Below, piece after piece: positions 48,001-57,591 of a DNA stretch of 64,000 nucleotides (within the stretch, counting starts at the first letter, position 1; every line of letters begins with the position of its first letter). The position numbers and the translations under genes were made by a program. Source of the stretch: Chondrus crispus (Eukaryota > Rhodophyta > Florideophyceae > Gigartinales > Gigartinaceae); assembly GCF_000350225.1 (NCBI RefSeq), contig NW_005178809.1, forward strand, positions 293,337 through 357,336, written 5' to 3'. The notes beneath the pieces are model-generated. The model was not told where the DNA came from. It was given only the letters and a program-made list of their open reading frames with translations, and ran no database searches.

Positions 48001-49184
48001 CTCTTTAAGCGGGTTTGCGGCCCGCAGTAGCTCGGATCCCTGATAGGGGGGGGGGCGAAGAGAAGGGCCCAGCCCGGGATCGGTAAATGGTGGTAGAGAC
48101 TTCTAAAGGCAACTGCTCGACGAGTTCGGAGGGGTGTTTAGGTAAACCTGGTCCGATGGGTCGTAAATCCAATGCTCGAAGAGCGCCTTGTACACCTTAT
48201 ACCCTTGATGAGGTCTTCGACGGGGACGTCGCAACGTAGCCCGTCGGAGAAGAAGAAAACGTAGCAGCGCTACACCTTCGTACTGCCCGATGGCAAAGTA
48301 CCAACAACGGATCGGTCGCAACCAGATTCCGATGGAACCAACACTGAGATAAGCACCACTGGTGCACCAACACAGAAGCCCGATGGCAAGTGACGTCACG
48401 TTGCGGATCGCAATCCTACAAGGTGGGACCAACTCAAGATTAAGGGAAATTAGGATCGGGAAATAAAGGAAAATTAGTAAGGAAAAAGGGGACCCCCGAG
48501 CCAAAAGGATAAAGTAATCTGTAGTTAAAGGGAATGTCTTGTAAAAGACGGACTTCAACCAAGGCGATATCAGATTCTGGCAACTCGGGTTACCTTTACT
48601 GACTTGGTGGTCAGAGGGCTAAGGTATATATCGCCCCGCCGGAGCCACTACAGTAGCTCTCGGCGCTAGATCTTAGATCTAATCTAATGTTAAATAACTA
48701 ATATGCAACTAATTAAAATTAATAATTAAAATAATAAAGTGAAATGATTTCCACTTTTGCTTGTCATACCCCATCGTTTCATTTCTTTTCATCCCTCTTT
48801 TCAGGTGCGTATTGCACTACACTGAGTGCAACCATTACACGGTTGATTTATATCGGTATCGTTTTGATCTGAATCGAAGGAGAGCCTTCTTCTCACTAAA
48901 TCGTCAAAACCAGCACGACGAGACATATGTGCTGTCCTTTCAAGTACATCCTCCGGAGTAAGATTGTTTTCGAAGGTCTTCTCGAAATCTTGAGATTGAG
49001 GTCCAGTTCCAGCTTTGGGCCTTTCGATGGGGTCCAGAAACCCGGCTGGACCTGCAATTTTGCTGGGATATGTTTTGCGCGGTAATCTTTCATTCCAGCT
49101 AAACCGCTCCTTAGCTGGCCTAACATCCCTTCTTGACCTAGGTCTTTTTCGTCGTGATGGTGTGTTACTGGAATCACTCAACAT
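45086..49184 (-). pseudogene. Tnp2/Plavaka-like transposase, copy E2
   Basis: The best start is the ATG at 49182-49184 (MLSDSSNTPSRRKRPRSRR, a basic likely nuclear-targeting stretch). The gene is interrupted at 47883-48821 by a solo LTR; removing it with one CTGAG copy joins NGCTQ to PHIGWVH in frame. Conserved blocks match copy E1: LPSYSSIQR, LLYSDGF, GSAGGIYMLPLNLLPR, LGLTPPGV, VADFLE with CHLCSF, APDHLLSG, and PNLHRLIELY...MGHVRHF...FEFAHQPLKR. Damage: TAA 46585-46587, a frame change near 45600, a stop at 45086, and truncation at 45066 by gypsy-D, so the C-terminal third is absent. It is divergent from ORF2 at 49508. Confidence 0.6.
47883..48821. mobile_element. Solo LTR in transposase E2
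   Basis: 939 bp from TGTAGTGCAATG to ATTGCACTACA, flanked on both sides by CTGAG (47878-47882 and 48822-48826). The outermost 11 bases are inverted copies of each other. It contains no element genes. The clean target duplication and the restored host frame make the limits firm; orientation is unknown. Confidence 0.85.
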
Positions 49185-49507
49185 ATCAATGAATATGTGT
49201 AGAACAGTTTGTACACGAGGAAGAAAGTGTGAAAGGGAGAGATTTTCTGGAATAGTCAATGATGCGACGACGATACGAATATTGGATTTTGGGGGAAAAT
49301 ATATCCCATTAAGTTGGAAAGGTAGCACCATATGGATGGGACGGCGCTCTGTCAGGTACAGGGGCTTTTCGCCGGAAAAGGAAACGAAAATTGAATCAGG
49401 GGAGTCTACAACAATGGTAGCTTGCTTTCATCCCTGAGGTAAATTGGTAAAAATCACTATTCCATGAACAAGAGCAAAGCACGCAGCCCAGAGCATCGAT
49501 TTTCAAA
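49185..49507. promoter_or_regulatory. Divergent promoter region between E2 and ORF2
   Basis: 323 bases separate the start codons of two oppositely directed genes. No TATA element is obvious. A shared promoter is inferred from layout alone. Confidence 0.35.
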
Positions 49508-51786
49508 ATGACGGGAAATGGTCGAGGTGACCGCACAAACAGGGCAAGGCAGAAGCGTTCTACCGGTGTCGGTCCAAGCTACCAGAGACAAGTCAGAAGA
49601 AAGATACCTGGGAACGATGCACAGTCGATATTTCCTAGGATTGACTCAACTCCCATCCAAGGGGGCTATGCAGAGAGACGGAAACGTTCGACTCTCAAGG
49701 AGATTCAAAACGTCCCTAGCACATCTGATATGGAAACGCAGCCCCCCGTCACAAGAGAATATGAGGAAGCACAGTCAGGACCAGAGCAAGATCCCCAAAT
49801 TTTTCTTCCCGAATCGCGAACTCCCGTGCACCCAAACGGAGAGAACGTTCCCATACGAGGGGGAGCCCGGCCTGGGAATTCACCCGTTCCGGTCCGTGAT
49901 TTTCAGGCCATACATAGAAATGGCAGGCAACTCCCGCAAATAAGTGAGCGAGAGGATGAGAATCCTGGAGGACATTTGACTCGCACTGGTGTGCTTGACC
50001 GTCAAAGGGAGTTTGGGGCGTCCAGCATAGCTCAACGTATAGCCGACCCGTCTTTTAGGATCTTTCTGGAGAACTTACAGAGAACTCTTCTCACCAAGTT
50101 CAATACAGTCGAAGGTACGATCAAAAATCTACGACAAGAAGTTGATTCTGTCAAAAAGCTCGTTACAGATGGCATGTTAGGGATGAAAGCAGGCTCGAGT
50201 TCTGGTTTACGGAAGAAATCAAAGGGAAGCTCCAGGTTCACCTCAAAATGGGCTTTCAAAGACTTAGTGGAACAGGATAATGCTACCCTGGGAACGCAAG
50301 TAGAGTTTGCGTTTGGCTCTTCACTGCTGTCAGAAACTCTTACAGATTCCGTGTGTCACTTTATGGAGTTTACCTGGTCCCTTGGTATTGACCTAGCCCA
50401 CACACACCTAGCTATGGCTGCGTTCTTGTACGGCCATATCAAAACTGCAACAAAAAAGGAGTTTGGATGCGGATTAGCGCTAGTGCATTGTGAGTTCAAG
50501 TTTAGGTATGTGAAGAAGTTGTTCGAGAGTGCTAGAAGGCACAGGATTGACGTTGCAAACCGCGAGATTAATTCTCGACGAAACGGTGACGGGAACAGTG
50601 TAAGTCCTGAACACCGCCATCCTCAGCGTGAAATATCATACTGGCTACAGGCTGGATATGTGGGAAAAGATATGCTGAAGATAAAAAGAAAACTGGTAGA
50701 AACGAAGGAGAAACCCCCCAAATCCATAGTGGAAACCGTGAAGGGTCCAGAGGCCATCTACATTGCTCAAAGTGTATACGCAATGGCGACTGACGTTTTT
50801 AGAGAGTCCCGAGTTGCAGCCAAGAAGCGTTTTTTGCAGATCTTGGTTTCATGCTGATTCCGTGGGAGTCGCGACGAGGCATACCTGAAAGCTTTCAGCC
50901 CCCGAAGTTATCGTTCAAGTATCCAGACCACTCTTTCGACATCGGGGATCAAATTACACCTGCAGCTACGTTTGACGTTCCAAACGCAGTGGCATTGAAC
51001 AAGTGCCTTTTGCGGGAAATGAGTGATTCTCGGCTGGAGTTCCATGTTCTACTGGAGTACGATGTTCTTGTTGGTGAGGGCCTACTAAAAAATGGCGGAC
51101 AGAGGAGAGGCTTTCAGCAAGCGCAACGCAAACGTATGCACCGCACCATTAACCTCGCTGTAGTATCTCTAAATTTCTTTCTAGCGTACACGCAAGGCAA
51201 GGATGTGACTGATTTCCTCTGTAGTCATTCAGGATCTCTAAGGACAGTTTTTCGCACTGCATTGCTATTTCGTTTGTTTGTGAACGATGTAATCAACGGC
51301 AGGAGTCATGCGGACTTTCCGTCTACCTTGCGTAACATCGACGATGATGAAAGAGTACAGGAACAAAGTATCAGTGGCGGCGGTACATTGTTGTTTCCGG
51401 GCGAGGCAGGGGAAGACGAAGCAGGCCAGCTACAGCATAATGCCCATGATGAATACGAGGAAAGCGAAGAAAATGGCATTGAAATGGCTCGTGTGCGGAT
51501 TTTGAACTTCCTGCCAGGTCTTTCCAAACAAAAAGATGTCTTGGATGCACAAATCCTAAGGATATCTCCGACAGAATTCGAAAAACTGTGCACAGTTTTT
51601 CCAATAAGTAATCCAAAACAAGAGGATGCGAGAGAGGCGGGTAACCGTGTCGAAAATATGCAACAGGTTCGCGATCAATTATGGGAAGATGACTCCAATG
51701 ATGAGTATAATTTCGATCACCTTCTTAAGGGTAGTAGCGTTGCTACCCTTCTTCAGGGTGGCAGCAGAAACAGGAATGAGGGGTGA
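49508..51786 (+). CDS. ORF2 companion protein, two frames (-1 shift)
   Basis: ORF2a (49508-50857) and ORF2b (to 51786) together give about 758 residues. The N-terminal third is polar and disordered. A coiled-coil-like helix follows (near 50060-50170), then a helical region (50240-50850). ORF2b holds the most conserved part: LLEYDVLVGEG, SGSLRTVFRTALLFRLFV, FLPGLSKQKDVLD. The frames overlap at a T run: the zero-frame codons CGT TTT TTG (50828-50836) contain a U UUU UUG heptamer, and a -1 slip there continues as ADLGFMLIPW, which aligns with AEELGYLMVDW in the copy at 34000. A one-base deletion explains it equally well. No known domain. Its pairing with a transposase suggests a transposon accessory protein. 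Confidence 0.6.
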
Positions 51787-52015
51787 TTTATCTCACGTTA
51801 TATCCCTGAATATATATAGCATGCGATACTTGACGTTTTGAGTCGTGGGAGAGTGTACACTTGCGGAGGACTTACACTGTCCGACCACAACTCACAATAT
51901 GGGATCATAAAGCTCGAATGGGAGTTGTAGGAATTAACCTGATAGAGAAGTTTGGAGGTGACAATGAGATCTTCAAATGGATAATAAAGGTATCAATTTT
52001 CAAGGATATCAGATA
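51787..52015. other. Probable right end of the E2 element
   Basis: Short AT-rich stretch after ORF2. The transposon should end here, because at 52016 a cut host gene begins. I could not define a terminal repeat. Confidence 0.4.
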
Positions 52016-52429
52016 TCACACTGAATAAATCGAACCCTTCCTGCACGCTCCAAAGTCGAGCACGCTCTTTGACACGAAGCGTTCCCCAAAGCAGCGCCTG
52101 ACCTCGGCCATGACGTAGACCTTTGCGGCCAGGGTGCCGGGGGCCCTCGTGATGGCGTGGGCCATGGCGACACTGTCGTCGTGGGCGGGCGGGTGGGCGA
52201 CGATCGGGGCGCCGCGCAGCAGCTTGCGGCGCTCGTGCGAGGCCTCGTGCGCGACCAGACGGTCCATGGGCTTGGTGGACTTGCGCAGATGGCGCGGCGT
52301 CAGCCTGGACGCGACGAGGAGCATCGAGATGGACAGCTGCAGGGAGGCCGAGAGCGTGATGGTTTCGAGCTGCAGCATGGGCGAGCAGAGGAGGCGCCGT
52401 CGCGGCTGCAAGTTGAAAAGGGAGGCCAT
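52016..52429 (-). pseudogene. RSM22: Rsm22-like methyltransferase, N-terminal fragment
   Basis: 137 codons starting MASLFNLQPRRRLL, a plausible mitochondrial presequence, and ending in TLAAKVYVMAEVRRCFGERFVSKSVLDFGA. That order (A-T-Y-A-like, a long helix, then xVLDFGxG) is typical of Rsm22, a methyltransferase-like protein of the mitochondrial small ribosomal subunit. The frame then runs into unrelated sequence (CRKGSIYSV) exactly where the AdoMet-binding loop should continue. The remainder was not found in the window. Identification rests on one motif. Confidence 0.5.
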
Positions 52430-52984
52430 TTTGGAGGGAGCGGGGGTGGGGGCGCTGTCGACGGTCGGGTCGCTAGCGGGCGTGGCGCTTGCGCGGCGGT
52501 AGAGATATGGCGCGCGCAGGCGTTTTAGAGCGCGGGTGAGAGTGGGGGGCGGGACATCGCCGGGGAGGGGTGGTGAGGTGGGCTGCGGGATGGGCGGGTG
52601 ACGGTCTGGCGACGGAATGGGAGGGGGAGAGCAAGAGGCTCTAAATTAGTCAATCAATATGTGACTATTATACTGTACCTTGAAGTGCGCAGATCACTAC
52701 ATCTGAGATCTGGAGCATAAAATTTGGTATTTTAAAGTCACTGCAATATAGTATAGAGGCATTACCCTTGTAACCATTTCCATTATTGCGAAATTAGTAC
52801 AGGACACCAAAATATGATAGTCTGTTCTTTTCGGTAGGGGTGGCTTTCCACAGCAGTGTTATCACAACGTGGCGCAACCACATTTATGAAGCTCATTATA
52901 AATTCTACTGTTAATCCGTGGTACGCGAAAGTAAAGCACGGATACAGGGTTGGAAATTGATATGAGTGTTATGTTGAATCAGTA
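52430..52984. other. Upstream region of the Rsm22 fragment
   Basis: The first 200 bases are GC-rich and the rest AT-rich. No gene recognised. The left limit of the gypsy-A 3' internal sequence must fall in or just after this stretch. Confidence 0.4.
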
Positions 52985-53029
52985 TATAAATATTTGGGGT
53001 CAGAAAATACTGTACAAATAGGGTAGTGG

Positions 53030-53052
53030 GGACCACTGATTTTCAGTGGTCC
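53030..53052. repeat. Hairpin near the end of the antisense frame
   Basis: A perfect 10-bp stem (53030-53039 and 53043-53052) with a 3-base loop, nested in a weaker outer pairing (GGTCAG...CTGACC, about 52999-53070). Confidence 0.65.
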
Positions 53053-53764
53053 TGTGTATTCTGACCACGTAGTGCGGCATCCAGCGTGCGGCGACATACG
53101 CCAGCACGCTGGGCGTGGGGACACAGAGGTACTCCGAGGCCTCGAGGCTACTCCACTCGTCCGGTAAGGCGGGGTATAACTGACCCCGGGCCGACAGGGG
53201 GACGGCGAAGAATTCCGTGGTGTGCCACATGTGGAGATAGGCATCCACGCGGCGCCACTGCAGTCGGCTCTCCTTGGCAGAATTCTCACCCCACCGGGCG
53301 CGGTTGGCCACACTATACCACCAGTCGAACGGGCAGGGGAAGGCCACCAGTTGGACGCGGGGCCTGGGATCCACAACCCCGCCGAACCACTGGAAGAGAC
53401 CGAACAACTGCGTGTGGTGCTGCTCCTCGGCCGCGCAGCGGACGTACAGGAGATCCGAACGGGAGTCGGCCATCACCCGATGCGGTGCATGAAGCCAACG
53501 GGTCCTCCACGCAGCCGAGCGGTGTTCTTGCCGAACTCATCCGCGAGGGGAGGGCGTGCGGATGCCCCTCCGTCTCGGGATGGCTTGAAACCGGGCGGAA
53601 TCGGGGAAGGCCGTACCGATGTAGGCATCGACGGTCATCGGCGGTTGCCCCTGCGAGGGGTTCCGACCACCCCGTGACGCCCGGTGGTCCAAATCGCTCC
53701 CTGGCAACAGGGACCGGACGGAACGCACCCCAGCGCGGAGCCAGCCTGTCGGCGGCGTCGCCGC

Positions 53765-54384
53765 TGTAGTATAACTACAAAAGAATTAGATTAGAAATTG
53801 GATCCGGCTCTGTAAGGCACGAACCTTACAGACAGCCGATACCACACGTGTACGGGGGCACGCGCCCCCACGTGTACTATACGTGTACGACACGTATACA
53901 GTCAGCCCTTTCGGCTGACAGGGCCGACTACAGTAGTGCCGCATAGTACAGTACGTACTGTACTAAGTTACGATAGACTAATTGTACATTAAATGACGGA
54001 GCGGACGGGCGGCGGCGAAGGGGGACAAGCACGGACTTGTCCACGACCTACCGCCTAGGTCTGACTTCCAGCTTATCCTAAGGAAGCTTTCGTTAGCTAC
54101 CTTAAGGCGAGACCGAGCGCGGGTAGAGGACGCGCGAGCACGCGAGCGAGCCTAGATCCACCTCCGCCCGTCAGCGCTGAAACGTAACCTAGCGCTGCTC
54201 CGGGGCGTCGAGGCGTAGATCGGCCCGCGCGTGTGCGCGTCCTCCCCCCGATCCCGCTCTACCACGCTGCCCGGGCCCGTGCTCCGGTTTCGTTAGCTGG
54301 TCCGACTTCCCCCGTCTTCTGGTACGTACGGGTCTTCCAGGACTAAGCATACACCCCTATCCGTTTAGGGGTGTTTATGCTACA
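53765..54384 (+). mobile_element. Solo LTR (D) of the gypsy-B superfamily
   Basis: 620 bp, starting TGTAGTATAACTAC and ending GTTTATGCTACA, flanked on both sides by GCCGC (53760-53764 and 54385-54389). It is related to LTR B along its length. It splits the antisense frame. Confidence 0.88.
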
Positions 54385-55078
54385 GCCGCCGCCGGGGGCG
54401 TCACCGCGTACGGATCAGGCTGCGCCGGCTGAGTTTCCCCTTCGGTTGCGGGGCGTCCCGCAGCTGCGACCTAATCGGGCGACCGCCTCAGTACGGTCAA
54501 CTCTCCGACCTGGGGAGCCGGGGCTGATCTTACGGGGCGCGGCAAGGGCCTGCGCTCGTCGGGAGAAGGGCCCCGAGGCTGGAGGCCCCCGGTACCCGCG
54601 AGCCGCGCCGGACGGTCAGAGGAACCCGTAGCGGGCTGGTCCCCGGCGCGCAAAGACTGCGCCGGATGAAACGAAAGCGCCGGAACGTGTGCCGCCGATG
54701 GAGGCTGCTCGCGTGGGAGTTGTCCCCGTTCCGTGCGGTGATTCGCCATGGGGTTGGTAGGAAGAAAGAGAAGGGAAGAATCGCGAGGAAGGGCGTGGAT
54801 AGTGGTGGTTGTGGAGTGAGTCGTGGGGTGTGCTGTGGGGTGAGTTGGGGGGTTCGTAGTGGGGGACAAGGGAAGCGTGAGGAGACCCGCCACCGCACCG
54901 GAAGAACCGCCACGGTTAAATACCAAAAACTCCATAGGCTCCCCTATGGACTCGACCGCAGTCCGACCGCGTTCCCGCGGTCGGCGCGGACTTTTCCGTA
55001 CGGTGGGCGCCCCCTGCAAGCCGGTCATTGCAGACTTCGGCCGCGACGGGGACGTGTCGCGAAGTAAGGAAGGGGGTC

Positions 55079-55718
55079 TGTAGTACAATTCCGTACCACA
55101 ACCCCCCGGCGAGATGATAACCGCGCGGGAGGGCGGGTGCTACTGTAGCGAGCAGGCGTACACGCGCCCGCCGCCGTGCACGGTAGTACCCCAAGGGTCC
55201 GACGTGGGACAGCCGGTAACAGCGGGCGTGGCCACAGGTAACACGTGGCACAACCGTTAGCCGGGATCGTGGCCACGGGCACACGTGTATAATCCGTACG
55301 GTGGCTAACTAGTAATTAGTAGTTAATGGCACAAAGTAGCCAATTTAGCACAGTAGCTGGTATACAGTAAGTAACAGCTACTGCGACGGGACAGGTATCC
55401 TGGCGTCCCACTTAGGGGTTAAGACCGGGGGCACCTGCCCCGTTCCAGTAAACGGGGGGCAGACTCGCCTCCCCTCCCTTTACGGCTAATTGCTATCCCG
55501 TTCGGGTTTCCCTTTTAGTCTCAGGCTTCTAACCCGTGACCGGCCGTCCGGATCTAACACTACCGACCAGCTGCGCGTCACCGGCCACGTGAGCCTTCCC
55601 TCTTTTCGAGTCCATCCGTACGGTCTGCGTTCGTGCGTGGGTTACCCAGCGGCGCGCGCTCGCTTACCTCTAACCCCCGTCGTTTCCGAGTGGTCGGGGC
55701 GAAGGTAGTTATACCACA
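55079..55718 (+). repeat. Gypsy-A 3' LTR (A2)
   Basis: 640 bp, starting TGTAGTACAATTCCG and ending TTATACCACA. A purine run (AAGGAAGGGGG) just upstream is a plausible polypurine tract. It is followed by TCCCG, matching the bases before LTR A1. Confidence 0.85.
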
Positions 55719-55723
55719 TCCCG

Positions 55724-57252
55724 TACAGGTCGTCGTCGAGGGTAGCAAAAGTATAAGAAGGTGATAAAAAACCTTACAAGACAAACCGTATGCTGCCATT
55801 TCAAACTCAGAAAGCCGCACTGTCTGATCCCTTTGAGAGCACCAGACACTCTCACCACTACATCCACGTCCTGTCGTGGAGAACGCTAAAATATTTGCGG
55901 ACAGATGACGCACTAGGGATAATGGTAGTACAGGGCAGTCTAGCTTCTGGAGCAACTCACTGGTCTTTGCAACGCTGAATCCGGAGCACTGCGAGAAGAA
56001 AAACAGCGAGGAATGCATACATGTCTGCGCGGTCTACAGTTCCAAGGCTTGAGTTGGTCATGACAAGTCTTTCGTTTCTCCACAGGCTGCACTTGCGAAC
56101 CAACTCATCGCAAAACAAAACAACGTAGCTCGACCGGGCGTGATGTAGCTGCCGAACTCTCAATTCCGTTTTCATGCGCTCAAGAGCAGCGCGGGAGAAT
56201 AGGCGTGCGCGTTCTGATAGAACGGAATTTGTAAAGTCGTTTTCGAGCTTAACCGGCTGTTCGGTGACAGATTGAATCCTCCACCCTGCCGCATGCGCAG
56301 CACCGTCTCTTCTTGCTCGTCCCCCTCTGCCACTTCCGGCCGCACGTCCACCAGTTCTGCTCCTTGCCAGCGCGCGTCCTCTTCCAGACCGTCTTCCTCG
56401 TGTAGAGCGGGCTTGAACAGCACTCCCAGGCGTCGTTACTGTAGTATAACGACGAAGTAGTTAGATAGAGATTGGATCCAGCGCTGTAAGGCACGAGCCT
56501 TACAGACCACCAGTGCGCACGTGTACCCCACGTGTAATACACGTGTATGACGCGTGTACCAGCAGCCCACCGGCTGACAGTGCGCACTACTGTAGCGCCG
56601 TCGAGTACAGTACGTACTGTATTACGTTATGATAGACGGTTTTGTAACATTAAATACAGGAGCGGACCGACGGCGGACGGGGCGACAAGCACGGACTGGT
56701 CCTCAACCGACCGCCAAGGTCAGTCCACCCAGCTTATTCTAACTACGGGCCTTCGCCTTCGCGCGCGTGAGGAGAAAGGGAGCGGGTAGGGGACATACGC
56801 GTGCGCGAACGGGCCTAGATCCGCCTCCGCCCGTCAGCGCTGGTACGTTACCCAGCGCTGCTGCAGGGCGTCGAGGCGTCGATCGGCCCGCGCGTACGCT
56901 CGTCCCCGACCTTCCCGCTATACCTCACCGCTACCAGGGCCCGCTTCCCTGCCTCGTTAGCTGGTGCTTCACCTGTCTTCCCGTTCGAACGGGGTCTACA
57001 GGTCGAACTGCGCATACACCTCCAGTCGTCTGGGGGTGTTTATGCTACAGTTACGGCCAGAGGGGTATCTAGCGCTGCAGAAAGTCTTGCGTTTTCCTCA
57101 AAAGTGGTTGCGGGCTGTATAAGTTGATCAAGGGGGATGGAAGGAATCGCAAGTTGCTCTTGCACAGCGTTAGAGCTGGTGGCGGGGGCGAGGGCGGGCT
57201 GAGAGAGTTTTGGGTTCAGGCTCTGTTGTTCCGGTGGTTTAGGATTCTCCAA
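55724..57252 (-). pseudogene. piggyBac-YqaJ transposase, N-terminal part
   Basis: It begins MENPKPPEQQSLNPK at 57252 and is cut by a solo LTR (56440-57049). It continues in an acidic stretch (about 56420-56300), then a helical region (FCDELVRKCSLWRNERLVM, ADMYAFLAVFLLA) that fits the piggyBac N-terminal domain. The last codons before the gypsy shell encode LDDDLYG, which I take as the first catalytic Asp. The reading frame changes at least three times (near 56430, 56240 and 55975). The piece joins in frame to 16547 and leftward. Confidence 0.65.
56440..57049 (+). mobile_element. Solo LTR (C) of the gypsy-B superfamily
   Basis: 610 bp, starting TGTAGTATAACGACG and ending GTTTATGCTACA, flanked by GTTAC on both sides (56435-56439 and 57050-57054). 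It closely resembles LTR B near its 3' end. Confidence 0.9.
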
Positions 57253-57506
57253 GAGAGTATGGGGACTACTCCGGTGGTTGGAGAGTTTGCTGGGGGTCCT
57301 ACTTTGGCTCGAAGGGAGATTTCAGGTGCTTCAAATGGTGACCGAGGTTTTGAGACACATCATTCTGTCTGTATTGACTTCCAGCAAAAAATGAACCCGT
57401 GGATGGTTCTCCGGAACCCATGCTTGAAGTCTGTCCACTCAGAAATGAGATTGCTACACTTGTCTAGAAGTTACAGTCGTTCAAAAATGGTCCTAAAACG
57501 GCCTTT

Positions 57507-57591
57507 ATGTACAATAGACCGTACATAATTGACATTCAAAAATTATGAATCGGCAGTTATGTACGGTACACCGTACATTCTAACACTAGGG
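57507..57591 (-). repeat. Right terminal repeat of the piggyBac-like element
   Basis: It ends at 57591 with the inverted copy of CCCTAGTGTT. The near-palindrome ATGTACGGTACACCGTACAT is at 57559-57578, and a diverged copy is at 57507-57526. The flanking ATAT (57592-57595) matches the left flank. Confidence 0.7.

Larger units (their letters stand above)
53000..55060 (-). pseudogene. Long antisense frame upstream of LTR A2, unrecognised
   Basis: With the solo LTR at 53765-54384 and one target copy removed, a single minus-strand frame of about 480 codons runs from within or near LTR A2 to the stop at 53000. Only two internal stops occur (TAG 54471-54473, TGA 53537-53539). The N-terminal half is Pro/Ser/Thr-rich. 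The C-terminal half looks like a folded domain rich in Trp and Tyr (QLFGLFQWFGGVV, FPCPFDWWYSVANRARWGE, WRRVDAYLHMWHTTEFFAV). I recognise no family. It lies antisense to the gypsy shell, between its pol position and 3' LTR, as do antisense ORFs in some plant gypsy elements. Confidence 0.45.
16553..55718 (+). mobile_element. Gypsy-A shell: 5' and 3' LTRs 38 kb apart
   Basis: LTR A1 (16553-17231) and LTR A2 (55079-55718) are in the same orientation and both outer flanks read TCCCG (16548-16552 and 55719-55723). Joining the flanks restores the transposase frame through LDDDLYGTRA. This is what a single insertion leaves, so the contents between would all be internal or later sequence. However, the LTRs differ in blocks (679 and 640 bp), and host gene fragments lie inside. 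Recombination with a related element, or a misassembly at the gap, is therefore likely in addition. Confidence 0.6.
7223..57591 (-). mobile_element. piggyBac-like transposon with YqaJ fusion, split by nested insertions
   Basis: The left end reads CCCTAGTGTT inward from 7223. The right end at 57591 is its exact inverted copy. Both are flanked by ATAT (7219-7222 and 57592-57595), consistent with a 4-bp target duplication. The CCCTAG start recalls piggyBac ends, although classical piggyBac uses TTAA. Just inside each end lies the same near-palindrome, ATGTACGGTACACCGTACAT. The transposase runs on the minus strand from about 57252 to 13293 and is interrupted by a solo LTR (56440-57049), a gypsy shell (16553-55718) and another solo LTR (14609-15372). 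A Copia element (7250-13064) sits in the left terminal palindrome. Removing the insertions leaves an element of roughly 4 kb. It is not functional as found. Confidence 0.75.
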
